Assembly: GCF_004364805.1 (NCBI RefSeq)
Contig: NZ_SOAP01000005.1
Location: forward strand, 1 to 64,000
Source of the DNA: Pelagimonas phthalicica
GTDB lineage: Bacteria; Pseudomonadota; Alphaproteobacteria; Rhodobacterales; Rhodobacteraceae
Direction of reading: 5' to 3'
DNA length: 64,000 nucleotides
The position numbers and the translations under genes were made by a program. This document shows positions 34,269-42,173 of this stretch, piece by piece (position 1 is the first letter of the stretch; every line of letters begins with the position of its first letter). Below the pieces are notes generated by a model that saw only the letters and a list, made by a program, of their open reading frames with translations, had not been told where the DNA came from and searched no databases.

Positions 34269-34577
34269 ATGACCATGAAGCATCTTCTGCTATCCGCCCT
34301 GACCATCGCCGCCCTCTCGACTCCGGCCCTCGCTGAAGAGCGCCAGGTCGAGATCGCCGTCAGCGAACTGACATGCCCGTCCTGTTCATTCATCGTCGCC
34401 AGCTCGATGCGTGGTGTTCCGTCGGTCGAGATCGCCGCATTCGAGGACGGCCCCGAATACGGGCAGGGGGTTTACAGCGTGACCTACGATGACGCCGAAA
34501 CTTCCATCGAAAGCATCATCGGCGCGGTGACAGCCAATGGCTATCCGGCGCAGGTGCTGCCCGACACAGCCTCCTGA
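34269..34577 (+). CDS. merP: Periplasmic mercury-binding protein MerP
   Basis: 102 aa with signal peptide (cut after PALA-E). One HMA-like fold with the Hg-binding pair in ELTCPSCSFIV (canonical GMTCAAC). In the family position between merT and merF. ATG at 34269 or 34275. Confidence 0.9.
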   Translation: MTMKHLLLSALTIAALSTPALAEERQVEIAVSELTCPSCSFIVASSMRGVPSVEIAAFEDGPEYGQGVYSVTYDDAETSIESIIGAVTANGYPAQVLPDTAS

Positions 34578-34587
34578 GCCGCCTGCA

Positions 34588-34839
34588 ATGCGTGACAATC
34601 TGATGGGTGGGCTGTTGGCCTTCGGAATATCAGCTCCGGTCGCGGTCGTCTGCTGCGGCGGCGGAACTGCCGTGCTTGCGGCCTTGTTCGGCGGGGTTGG
34701 TGCGTGGCTTTCCGGGGTAAACGGCATTGCCGTGCTGGTTTTGGCGGGTCTGACCTACCTGATCGTCCGCGCACTGCGTTGTTCACACATGAAACGGTCC
34801 TCCGGCCCCGACCCATCACAAAGAAAGATGGCCCCTTGA
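34588..34839 (+). CDS. Small MerF-like membrane protein with vicinal cysteines
   Basis: 83 aa, two helices. The first contains VAVVCCGGGTAVLAALFGGVGAW, with a vicinal Cys pair in the position seen in MerF/MerT first helices; a single Cys follows TM2 (ALRCSH). Overlaps the next gene with TTGA. It is clearly part of the mer operon. It is not MerE or MerC by motif; a second Hg importer or chaperone is likely. No close named family recognised. Confidence 0.75.
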   Translation: MRDNLMGGLLAFGISAPVAVVCCGGGTAVLAALFGGVGAWLSGVNGIAVLVLAGLTYLIVRALRCSHMKRSSGPDPSQRKMAP

Positions 34840-35221
34840 CTGACACACCTGGAAATCCCGACCGCCTGCTGAAATGGGGGCTTGGCGGTGCGATCTTCGC
34901 CGCGCTCTGCTGCTTTACGCCGCTTTTGGTCGTCATCGTCGCTGGCGTCGGATTGTCGGCCCTCACGGGTTGGCTCGATTACGCGCTGTTCCCGCTGCTT
35001 TTTTAAGCCTCGCCGTGGTGGCACAGGCCCTTTGGCTTCGCGCTGGCAAGCCGGGACCGGCCCCGAAACTTTGGGCCACCGGCCTCGCGGTGGCCCTGTC
35101 GATCCTGATCATTCTTCTCGAATTCAGGTTCGCAATACGGATCACAATCGGCGTTTTCGCCGCCACAGCACTCTACGCGGTTCTGCTGAACCGTGCGCAA
35201 AAGAAAGGAACGCTCTCATGA
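34836..35221 (+). pseudogene. merF: MerF-type mercury transporter, split by a -1 frameshift at T6
   Basis: The first part (TTG at 34836 to TAA at 35004-35006, 56 aa) has the diagnostic MerF segment ALCCFTPLLVVIVAGVGLSALTGWLDYALFPLL. After a run of six T (34999-35004) the reading continues perfectly in the -1 frame (LSLAVVAQALWLRAG...), adding two more helices and ending at 35221 with ATGA overlap to the next gene. Joined length 128 aa. The conserved protein character on both sides and the retained coupling argue for recent loss, slippage or an assembly error rather than decay. Normal MerF is ~80 aa, so the joined protein has a longer C-terminus. Confidence 0.8.
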
Positions 35222-35355
35222 TGATGGGATGTTGCACCGCCACCGGTATGTTCTTCGGTCTTCTCGGCATGCTCACACCGCTGATCGCAATCGGCGCGGT
35301 CATTTATCTGTTCGCTGCCAAATCGAACAACCCCGAGTATGGTGAGGCGCGCTGA
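35218..35355 (+). CDS. 45-aa membrane protein with N-terminal CC motif, mer operon
   Basis: Starts ATGATGATG at 35218, overlapping the frameshifted merF end, behind an AAAGGAA ribosome site. Sequence begins MMMGCCTATGMFFGLLGMLT, then one hydrophobic helix to IYLFAAKSN and a polar tail. It ends one nt before merA. Conserved order and coupling imply a genuine gene. The vicinal Cys may bind Hg(II) and feed MerA. I do not recognise a named family. Confidence 0.65.
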   Translation: MMMGCCTATGMFFGLLGMLTPLIAIGAVIYLFAAKSNNPEYGEAR

Positions 35356-35356
35356 G

Positions 35357-36787
35357 ATGAAAGACCTGAACAAAAACGACGATGGACAGGGCGGCTATGA
35401 CCTGATCGTCCTCGGGGCCGGATCGGCGGGGTTCTCCGCCGCAATTACCGGCGCGGATGCCGGAAAGCGCGTCGCTCTCGTGGGACATGGCACCATCGGC
35501 GGAACCTGCGTCAACGTGGGATGCGTGCCGTCCAAGGCGATGATCCGCGCGGCAGAGGCCGTGCACGGTGCGGGAGCTGCCAAACGGTTCCCCGGTCTAT
35601 CAGGCCACGCGCAAGTCGATGACTGGCAGACGCTCGTTCAGTCCAAGGACGATCTGGTCGAGACCCTGCGCCAGAAGAAATACGCGGACCTTCTGCCGGA
35701 ATATGAGGGTGTCGATTACATCGACGCCGGTCCCGCGCGGCTGATCGAAGGTGGCGTGACAGTCGGTGAGCGAACCCTGAAAGCACCGAGGACCATCATC
35801 GCCACGGGCGGGCGTCCCGTCCTGCCGACCATCGACGGCATCGAGGAAATCGGCGCGCTCGACAGCACCAGTCTTCTGGAGCTCGAAGTACTGCCGAAAA
35901 GCCTGATCTTCATCGGCGCGGGTTACATCGGCGCGGAACTGGCCCAGATGATGAGCCGCATGGGCGTGAAGGTCACGCTTGTTGCCCGTTCGCATCTGTT
36001 GCCCGGCGCGGAACCAGAGGTCTCGGAGGCATTGGCGGCGGCGTTCGAGGCCGAAGGCATCACCCTTCTGACCGGGTTAAGCTACGACACTGTGCGCCGC
36101 GACGACGCGGGCGTGACACTGCGCGTGATCCAGAACGGAAAGCCTGTCGAAGTGACGGCGGATCACCTCGTTTCGACCGCTGGCAGGCGGGCCAATACCG
36201 AAGATATGGGCCTGGACGCAATCGGCGTGGAAACCGACGCGCGTGGGTCCATCGTCGTCGGCGAGGACATGCAGACATCGGTGCCCGGCATCTATGCTGC
36301 GGGCGATGTGACCAACCGTGACCAGTTCGTCTATATGGCGGCCTATGGTGCAAAGCTCGCAGCCAAAAACGCAGTGCTTGGTGAGGACCATCGTTACGAC
36401 AACGCCGCGATGCCCTGGGTTGTGTTTTCCGACCCGCAGGTCGCGGGCGTCGGTCCCAGTGAAACCCAGGCTCGGGACGCGGGCTTCGACGTCAAGACGT
36501 CCATCGTGCCGCTCGATCAAGTGCCGCGCGCGCTGGCCGCACGCGACACGCGCGGATTGATCAAGCTGGTGGCGGACAGAAAGACCGACCGGCTGCTTGG
36601 TGGCCAGATCATCGCGCCCGAGGGGTCCGATACGATCCAGACCCTCGTCATGGCGCTGAAGTTCGGCATGACAACAAAGGCGCTCGGCGAGACGATCTTC
36701 CCGTATCTGACGACCGTGGAAGGGCTGAAGTTGGCGGCGCAAACCTTCGACATGGACGTGGCGAAGCTGAGCTGCTGCGCGGGATGA
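35357..36787 (+). CDS. merA: Mercuric reductase MerA (no N-terminal HMA domain)
   Basis: 476-aa flavoprotein disulfide reductase. FAD-binding GAGSAGFSAAITGADAGKRVALV, redox pair GGTCVNVGCVPSK, NAD(P)-binding GAGYIGAELAQMMSRMG, second FAD segment AAGDVTNRDQFVYMAAYGA, and the C-terminal vicinal Cys pair SCCAG that receives Hg(II). Reduces Hg(II) to Hg(0) with NADPH in the cytoplasm. Lacks the NmerA (GMTC) domain that many proteobacterial MerA have. Closes the mer operon. Confidence 0.96.
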   Translation: MKDLNKNDDGQGGYDLIVLGAGSAGFSAAITGADAGKRVALVGHGTIGGTCVNVGCVPSKAMIRAAEAVHGAGAAKRFPGLSGHAQVDDWQTLVQSKDDLVETLRQKKYADLLPEYEGVDYIDAGPARLIEGGVTVGERTLKAPRTIIATGGRPVLPTIDGIEEIGALDSTSLLELEVLPKSLIFIGAGYIGAELAQMMSRMGVKVTLVARSHLLPGAEPEVSEALAAAFEAEGITLLTGLSYDTVRRDDAGVTLRVIQNGKPVEVTADHLVSTAGRRANTEDMGLDAIGVETDARGSIVVGEDMQTSVPGIYAAGDVTNRDQFVYMAAYGAKLAAKNAVLGEDHRYDNAAMPWVVFSDPQVAGVGPSETQARDAGFDVKTSIVPLDQVPRALAARDTRGLIKLVADRKTDRLLGGQIIAPEGSDTIQTLVMALKFGMTTKALGETIFPYLTTVEGLKLAAQTFDMDVAKLSCCAG

Positions 36788-36844
36788 CAGATCGGCAAAA
36801 AAACTGGAGGCTCTGGCAACCACTACAGCGTGTTGCAAGATGCC

Positions 36845-37117
36845 TTAATTGAAAGCAAACCCGCTCCTTCCATCGTCGCAGGATACTTTTTGAACGCCCT
36901 TTCCAGACAGGCCCACCAGTCGGCAACCATCGGGTAGACGCACATTGTCGGCAGCGGCCCGTGTAACCGACGGAGGCTCTAACGGACAAATCCCGCCTGA
37001 CGTCGAGCATCCGCCCAGGACAAGCAGACCGACGATGGTGGAACTGAGGGCCAGACGACGCTTAGCGCGAGCGTGCAATGTCCCGAGCAGGAACCTGTCC
37101 ATCGCGGAATTCTGCAT
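36845..37117 (-). CDS. Small putative lipoprotein
   Basis: About 90 aa. A basic N-terminus, a hydrophobic run and a lipobox LVLGGCSTSGG indicate a lipoprotein. The mature part has three Cys (GGICPLEPP, PDGCRLV, VSCDDGRSGF), which could form disulfides or bind metal. Start is ambiguous (37117 or 37099), since the 5' end overlaps the gene at 37062. Cotranscribed with it behind a CueR-like promoter. The island also carries lspA and lnt, which would process it. No family recognised. Confidence 0.6.
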   Translation of the reverse strand: MQNSAMDRFLLGTLHARAKRRLALSSTIVGLLVLGGCSTSGGICPLEPPSVTRAAADNVRLPDGCRLVGLSGKGVQKVSCDDGRSGFAFN

Positions 37118-37373
37118 CCAATGTATCCTCTTGCGCCTGCTCATCTTTTGACCCGTGGCACGACTTTCCAATCAATTTGTGCATCACAACGTGTGCCCCG
37201 AGGCAGAGTGCGATCGGCGCAAAAAGCCCGACGTTGGTCCACAGACCGGCAATTGTACCCCCAGCGACAAAGAAGGCCGCGATCGGCAACAGCATGACGG
37301 CACAACAGACCACCATGCCATAGTGCATCAGTTTCGATGACCAGGTGGGTTTTTGGCTTTGAGTGTCAGACAT
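37062..37373 (-). CDS. Small Cys-containing membrane protein (DUF2933-like)
   Basis: 103 aa, two hydrophobic helices. The first has MHYGMVVCCAVMLLPIAAFF with a vicinal Cys pair after a His-Tyr, the second ends in AHVVMHKLIGKSCHGS. The layout (H...CC, then HxxMH) resembles DUF2933 proteins found near copper genes, but the match is loose. Preceded at 26-56 nt by a CueR-like promoter. Potential Cu or Hg ligand role. Confidence 0.65.
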   Translation of the reverse strand: MSDTQSQKPTWSSKLMHYGMVVCCAVMLLPIAAFFVAGGTIAGLWTNVGLFAPIALCLGAHVVMHKLIGKSCHGSKDEQAQEDTLDAEFRDGQVPARDIARSR

Positions 37374-37398
37374 GTAGCTCTCCAGACATTCTCGGACG

Positions 37399-37429
37399 TC
37401 TGTGCAACATTCCAGTGAGGTAAGGTCAA
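37399..37429 (-). promoter_or_regulatory. CueR-like promoter for the 37373 gene
   Basis: Minus strand: -35 TTGACC, 19-bp spacer with imperfect dyad TTACCTCACTGGAAT, -10 CACAGA (weak). The right half CTGGAA and the spacing match the copper promoters of this island. Confidence 0.55.
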
Positions 37430-37490
37430 GGGTACATTTCGATACACTTGATCAGATGACGGTCTACGAATAGTTGTCCGGGTAAATCAG

Positions 37491-38129
37491 TCAGGTTGCC
37501 GAATTCAGCGCGTAAGACAAGACTGTCACACCGGGGATCGAGACCAGGCTGAAGAGCAGAGCTATATTCCTCGTTTTGGATTTGCTTGTATCAGACGTCT
37601 CGCCTGAACGTTTTGTCAGAACGGCCAGAAGCGCGATGAATGCGCCCGGCACAACGGCGTAGAGATACACGCCAGAGATGTTGTGAAAAATGAACGACCG
37701 CTCAAGCGTTGGTCCAACCACGCTTACTGCGGTTGCGCGATTGCCGCTGAAGGAGCCAAACAAGTCAGCCGACAGTACATAAACGAGAATGTGAATCGCG
37801 ATGAAAGTGGCGCTTCGAAGGAGGCCATCCAGAACGATATACCCGATCTCCGAGCGGTCGGGATTATTCAACGTGTTATGTGCGAAGACAAACCCGATAT
37901 AGTTGACAATAAATACAACCGGCAGCCCGTTTGTCATCACCTGACGCAGAAACCGCCCGAGCGCTGTGGAATTCGTCACGAGCATCGCCGCAAAATTGGG
38001 CGTGCTGACGACGTAGACAAACAGAAACGGCAGGATGCTTGCCATGCTCAGAAGGGATACGTTCCAACAAAACCTACCAAATGGCAGCGCGGGAGAATAG
38101 CTTTGTCGGAACGTATCGGGAGAAAGCAC
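37491..38129 (-). CDS. Unrecognised multi-pass membrane protein
   Basis: 212 aa with about five hydrophobic segments (for example SILPFLFVYVVSTPNFAAML, VVFIVNYIGFVFAHN, AIHILVYVLSADLFG, YLYAVVPGAFIALLAVL, IALLFSLVSIPGVTVLSYAL). GTG start at 38129, one nt after the DUF411 stop; the longer frame to 38177 overlaps that gene. No motif I can name. Its link to DUF411 (copy 2) and the adjacent copper two-component system suggests a role in copper handling at the inner membrane. Confidence 0.6.
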   Translation of the reverse strand: MLSPDTFRQSYSPALPFGRFCWNVSLLSMASILPFLFVYVVSTPNFAAMLVTNSTALGRFLRQVMTNGLPVVFIVNYIGFVFAHNTLNNPDRSEIGYIVLDGLLRSATFIAIHILVYVLSADLFGSFSGNRATAVSVVGPTLERSFIFHNISGVYLYAVVPGAFIALLAVLTKRSGETSDTSKSKTRNIALLFSLVSIPGVTVLSYALNSAT

Positions 38130-38130
38130 G

Positions 38131-38577
38131 TCAGCCGTGTGTCGCGAAAACCCGGGTCGATCCGTCCATAAGCACAAGCATCACATCATACGGATCGCCC
38201 CTGGTGCCCATACCGGGCGACCCCATAGGCATGCCCGGCGCTGTCACGCCGCGCGCCGCAGGCTTTTCCTGCAGCAACCGCGCGATGTCGGAGGCAGGCA
38301 CGTGGCCCTCAACGAAGTAGCCACTCACAGAAGTCGTGTGACATCCGGCGAGCTCTGGCGCGATGCCGTATTTCTGCTTCAACACTTGAAGGGTGTCATA
38401 GTCGACGTCTTCAACTGATGCTTTGAACCCGGCAGAGATCATCTCATCAACCCACGCACCGCAGCAGCCGCAGGTCGGTGTTTTGGTTACCTGCAACATC
38501 GGGGTAGCAGTCTGTGACAATGCGGGACCTGCTGCAATCGCACTGGCGACCGTCAAGACAAATTGGCGTCTGTCCAT
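38131..38577 (-). CDS. DUF411 periplasmic metal-binding protein (copy 2)
   Basis: 148 aa with twin-arginine-like signal (DRRQFVLTVASAIAAGPALS). DUF411 landmarks: KTPTCGCCGAWVDEM, GCHTTSVSGYFVEGHVPASDI, GVTAPGMPMGSPGM. Paralogue of 8407-8856; this copy has the Arg-Arg signal and denser GM motifs. Divergent from the response regulator gene with a TTACA-type repeat between, so it may be a target of that two-component system. Confidence 0.87.
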   Translation of the reverse strand: MDRRQFVLTVASAIAAGPALSQTATPMLQVTKTPTCGCCGAWVDEMISAGFKASVEDVDYDTLQVLKQKYGIAPELAGCHTTSVSGYFVEGHVPASDIARLLQEKPAARGVTAPGMPMGSPGMGTRGDPYDVMLVLMDGSTRVFATHG

Positions 38578-38643
38578 TTCGAACTCCTTTTTCTCTTGGT
38601 TCTGATACTTGACATGCGTTCGGGAGTCGACCGGTAGACGTTG

Positions 38644-38658
38644 TTACATTTGGCTACA
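38644..38658 (+). promoter_or_regulatory. TTACA-N5-CTACA direct repeat (possible CopR box)
   Basis: TTACATTTGGCTACA, 46 nt before the response regulator start and between it and the divergent DUF411 gene. Same half-site type and 10-bp period as the pair at 29015-29056. Confidence 0.38.
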
Positions 38659-38703
38659 ATCACGGGATGGGCGTTCCTGAGCCGGAATGTCTATAAAGAC
38701 AAT

Positions 38704-39423
38704 ATGAAAGAGCAACCACGTATACTGGTCGTCGACGACCATTCAGAGATCAGAAAATCCGTAACAAGTTATCTGGAACGGAACGGACTACGTGCATCTG
38801 CGGCAGAGAATGCCGAACAGATGGACAGTAAGCTCGCAGAAGCCAATTTCGATCTCATCGTGTTGGATGTCATGATGCCGGGGGAAGACGGGTTGTCCGC
38901 GTGTCGGCGGCTGCGCAGGGAAGGACATACACCGATCCTGATGCTGACCGCATTGGGAGACGATGACGACCGCATAGCTGGTCTGAACGGCGGGGCGGAC
39001 GACTACCTTGCGAAGCCCTTCAACCCCAAAGAACTGTTGGCGCGGATTAATGCAATTCTGCGACGAACGCAGCAAATCCCGCAGATCGACGACTTTGCCG
39101 GGAAGACAGTCAAATTTGCGCATCTTGAGCTAGATGTCGACGGTCGCACTCTGATTGACCAAACTGGGTCCCGCACGCAACTCACGTCCGGGGAACTGAA
39201 ATTGCTAACGCTGTTCCTCAAAAGGCCGAGGGCCGTCCTCGACAGAGACCAGCTTCTTGAACTCAGCACAGGACGCATAGCGGGGCCACTGGATCGAACA
39301 ATAGACAATCAGGTGAGTCGATTGCGCCGGAAAATCGAGCAGGATGTATTGCGGCCCAGGGTCATCGCGACTGTGCGTAATGGTGGATACAGCCTGTCTT
39401 GCGATGTCGAGATATGCGCATGA
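38704..39423 (+). CDS. OmpR-family response regulator (CopR-like)
   Basis: 239 aa. Receiver domain with Asp12/Asp11 pocket, phospho-acceptor Asp55 in LIVLDVMMPGEDG, Thr/Lys switch residues (MLTALGDD, LAKPFNP), then an OmpR/PhoB winged helix (LTSGELKLLTLFLKRPRAVLDRDQLLEL; RTIDNQVSRLRRKIE). ATG at 38704 follows a weak site; the frame to 38641 would include the repeat box. ATGA overlap with the kinase gene. Position within copper genes argues for copper control. Confidence 0.88.
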   Translation: MKEQPRILVVDDHSEIRKSVTSYLERNGLRASAAENAEQMDSKLAEANFDLIVLDVMMPGEDGLSACRRLRREGHTPILMLTALGDDDDRIAGLNGGADDYLAKPFNPKELLARINAILRRTQQIPQIDDFAGKTVKFAHLELDVDGRTLIDQTGSRTQLTSGELKLLTLFLKRPRAVLDRDQLLELSTGRIAGPLDRTIDNQVSRLRRKIEQDVLRPRVIATVRNGGYSLSCDVEICA

Positions 39424-40862
39424 AGATGTTACCACGGACGTTGCGCGCGCAGATTGCGCTTCTGGTCCTCGGCGTATTGTCCCTCGCACAGGCCCTAAGC
39501 ATGTGGTTCTTTGTTGATGAAAGATCGCTTGCCGTACAGGCTGCGATCGGTGCCGAAGCAGCGGCGCGCGCGGCAAACGTCGCTCAGTTGATTGAAGGGG
39601 CTCCCCCGGAACTGCACGCGCAGATCATTCGCGCTGCAACCTCACCGCTTGTGCGTTTCGATCTGGCAAATGCTCCTACGGTCCCCCATGGAGATCATGA
39701 TGAAGGCGGGGCGGTTGAGGCACGGATCCGGGCATTGCTGGGAGAGAGTTACAGCCGTGATATTCGGGTTGAGGTTCATGAAATTGAAGGAGGCCTGCTG
39801 CCACTTCCAAATCTGTCACCGGAAATGGCGGAAATGCATGCTGAAATGATGCAAGGCAGCCTTGCTGCCATTGAAATGGAGCTTTCTATTGCATTGGCAG
39901 GTGGAAGTTGGCTCAACGTCGGTACGCGATTTGAAAGGCCGCCGCTGCAATGGTCCCTCGCCTCCAACATATCATTTGCTGTGACTGCGGGCCTTCTCTT
40001 GGTTGCCAGTTTCTGGTTTCTTCTCTCCAGATTGACCGGCCCGCTCAACAACCTGGCAAACGCATCCGAACGCTTGGGGCGTGGTGCCGGAGAGGGGGAC
40101 TTGCCGGTTGTGGGACCGAAGGAAGTGCAAGACCTGACCCATGCGTTCAATACTATGCAGGATCGCCTGACGCGTTTTGTCAGTGACCGAACCCAGATGC
40201 TTGCGGCGCTTGCGCACGATCTCCGGTCCCCTCTGACCGCTCTTCGCGTGCGGGCAGAGATGGTAGATGATGAGGATACACGCGCATCCTTAGTGACATC
40301 GAGCGAAGAGATGCAACAGATGGTCGATGCAACTCTGGATTTCGCGAAGGGTGTGGGCCAGCATGAAGACGTCCAATCCATTGATCTTCATGATCTGATT
40401 ATCGGTATGGGGTTGGACAAGGTTCAAATGAACAGCGAAGGGCCCCTGATCGCATCTGTGAAGCCAAGTGCGATGGGGCGCGCCATGAGAAACCTGATTG
40501 AGAACGCGATCCGCTATGGGGACGAGGCCAGAGTATCTTGGGAAAGGTCGGGCAATGAGGTAGTGATCGCCGTTGACGACAATGGGCCCGGCATCCCCGA
40601 AAATCAACTAGAGGCCGTCTTCGGGCCTTATGTCCGACTTGAGACGTCGCGATCACAAGAAACGGGCGGTCATGGTTTGGGGCTATCAATTGCGCGAAGT
40701 ATCATCCTTGAGCACGGCGGTTCCATTTTGTTGAAAAATCGCGTTGATGCGGGGCTCCGCGCAGAAATCACGCTGCCAATCAGGCCGGGTGCCGGCACCT
40801 CGCGACAAGAGTCACTTTCGCCACGTATAGCGCATGCTATAACTAAACTCAAAACACAATAA
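39420..40862 (+). CDS. Sensor histidine kinase (CopS-like)
   Basis: 480 aa. TM1 (residues ~8-30), a periplasmic sensor of ~140 residues, TM2 (~185-205), HAMP (LSRLTGPLNNLANASERLGRG), HisKA with phospho-His in LAALAHDLRSPLTALRVRAE, and HATPase_c (NLIENAIRYG, DNGPGIPE, GHGLGLSIARSI). The sensor contains PHGDHDEGG and SPEMAEMHAEMMQG, a His/Met-rich pair of segments that could bind Cu(I). Overlaps the regulator gene by ATGA. Confidence 0.88.
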   Translation: MKMLPRTLRAQIALLVLGVLSLAQALSMWFFVDERSLAVQAAIGAEAAARAANVAQLIEGAPPELHAQIIRAATSPLVRFDLANAPTVPHGDHDEGGAVEARIRALLGESYSRDIRVEVHEIEGGLLPLPNLSPEMAEMHAEMMQGSLAAIEMELSIALAGGSWLNVGTRFERPPLQWSLASNISFAVTAGLLLVASFWFLLSRLTGPLNNLANASERLGRGAGEGDLPVVGPKEVQDLTHAFNTMQDRLTRFVSDRTQMLAALAHDLRSPLTALRVRAEMVDDEDTRASLVTSSEEMQQMVDATLDFAKGVGQHEDVQSIDLHDLIIGMGLDKVQMNSEGPLIASVKPSAMGRAMRNLIENAIRYGDEARVSWERSGNEVVIAVDDNGPGIPENQLEAVFGPYVRLETSRSQETGGHGLGLSIARSIILEHGGSILLKNRVDAGLRAEITLPIRPGAGTSRQESLSPRIAHAITKLKTQ

Positions 40863-40878
40863 ATCCCAAGGTACGAAT

Positions 40879-41472
40879 ATGAAACGAAGATATTTTTTGA
40901 CGTCTGCTGTTGCTCTTTCGGTGTGCGGAAAAACTGCGTTTGCACATAGTGACGCAGAGCATGATCGCCGCATCGGACCATCTGTCGTGCCTCCTGAGCA
41001 TTTGCCGCGCGAAGTTGAGTATTCCGAGGCAGGGAAGCCGGGAGAAATACATGTCGATCCGAACCAGTTCGCGTTGTTTTGGACTTTGCCGAACCATCGG
41101 GCGGTCAGGTACACGGTCGGAATTGGCAGGGAAGGCCTCTATGAATCCGGCGAGTTCTATGTCGCGCGCAAGCAAAAGTGGCCGCGCTGGACGCCGACAC
41201 CTGCAATGATAAGCAGAGAGCCTGGCCGATATCTTCGTTTTGCCGGCGGCGTTCCTGGGGGACTGAAAAATCCACTGGGTGCAAGAGCGTTGTACCTCTT
41301 TCAACCGGGTCGAGGAGACACATACCTAAGGATTCACGGAACCACGGACCCGAAGACGATCGGTCGACGCGTCTCGAACGGTTGCGCGAGGCTTACGAAC
41401 AACCAAATTGTCGAGTTATACGAGCAAGTCCCGCTCCAGACGCGTGTTGTGCTCAAACCTTTCGCCACGTGA
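40879..41472 (+). CDS. L,D-transpeptidase (YkuD), twin-arginine signal, copy 2
   Basis: 197 aa. MKRRYFLTSAVALSVCGKTAFA is a twin-arginine type signal. YkuD domain ~60-190: active motif HGTTDPKTIGRRVSNGCARL with His and Cys. Conserved RYTVGIGREGLYESGEFYVARKQKWPRWTPTPAMI as in ErfK/YbiS-like enzymes. Sits directly behind the sensor kinase gene (16-nt gap), so probably in its operon. Divergent in sequence from copies 1 and 3. Confidence 0.9.
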   Translation: MKRRYFLTSAVALSVCGKTAFAHSDAEHDRRIGPSVVPPEHLPREVEYSEAGKPGEIHVDPNQFALFWTLPNHRAVRYTVGIGREGLYESGEFYVARKQKWPRWTPTPAMISREPGRYLRFAGGVPGGLKNPLGARALYLFQPGRGDTYLRIHGTTDPKTIGRRVSNGCARLTNNQIVELYEQVPLQTRVVLKPFAT

Positions 41473-41606
41473 GAATAGCAAAAACGCTCGCAGAGCCTTG
41501 ATAGCGATACATATAGTTACAAAAAACCAACCGCCCAGCTATTCAGGGAAACCATGCGATTGGGTAATCTAACGCGGAAGCAGGTACCCTAATCGAGGTT
41601 GGTTCC

Positions 41607-42173
41607 ATGACCCAAAAACAAACAGTTTTGACACGTCGCTCATTCTCTACCGGGGTAGGGGCGGCAGCATTCGCAGCGCCTTCTATTCTGGGCGCTCAAG
41701 AACAAGCTCCGGTTCGGCGCAACATGTCTTCGTTCCGAACGCATGCTTGGCAGGATCACTTTGATCGGCTCGGAAATGGCATCATCATTTCGGATACGGT
41801 CTCACGTGTTCTGCAGCATTGGACGGCAGACGGCGAAATGCGTATATATCCAACGTCCGTGCCGATGACAGACGAGCTGACGCGGCGCGGATACACCGAA
41901 ATCGTCTTCAAGGATCCAGAGCCGGACTGGGCGCCAACACCGTCCATGCTTGAAAGAGACCCCACTCTGCCATCCTATGTGCCCCCCGGACCGGAAAACC
42001 CTTTGGGCATCCGGGCCATGCATTTGACATGGCAGTATTACAGAATCCACGGGACAAACGATACACGCAAGATCGGGCGGCGCTCATCAAACGGCTGCAT
42101 TGGTCTGTTTAACGAACAAATCATCGAAGTGTATGACCGGACGCCAGTTGGCACTCAAGTCAAGCTAATCTGA
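41607..42173 (+). CDS. L,D-transpeptidase (YkuD), twin-arginine signal, copy 3
   Basis: 188 aa; signal LTRRSFSTGVGAAAFAAPSI. The mature enzyme parallels copy 1 (18837): WQDHFDRLGNG, ELTRRGYTEIV, PTPSMLERDP, PPGPENPLG, and the active motif HGTNDTRKIGRRSSNGCIGL. It is followed, with ATG overlapping the stop, by a tiny coding frame at 42173. ATG start with a weak site. With copies 1 and 2 and the fragment at 97-195, four YkuD genes or remnants are in the window. Confidence 0.9.
   Translation: MTQKQTVLTRRSFSTGVGAAAFAAPSILGAQEQAPVRRNMSSFRTHAWQDHFDRLGNGIIISDTVSRVLQHWTADGEMRIYPTSVPMTDELTRRGYTEIVFKDPEPDWAPTPSMLERDPTLPSYVPPGPENPLGIRAMHLTWQYYRIHGTNDTRKIGRRSSNGCIGLFNEQIIEVYDRTPVGTQVKLI

Noticed and set aside
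34999-35010. Asserting programmed frameshifting in merF
   Set aside because: The slippery run is suggestive, but no stimulatory structure was identified and a mutation or sequencing error is as likely. Recorded as a finding with alternatives.
38590-38640. TTGACATGCGTTC near the DUF411/response regulator gap as another MerR promoter
   Set aside because: TTGACA is present, but no centred dyad or -10 at 19 bp could be seen.
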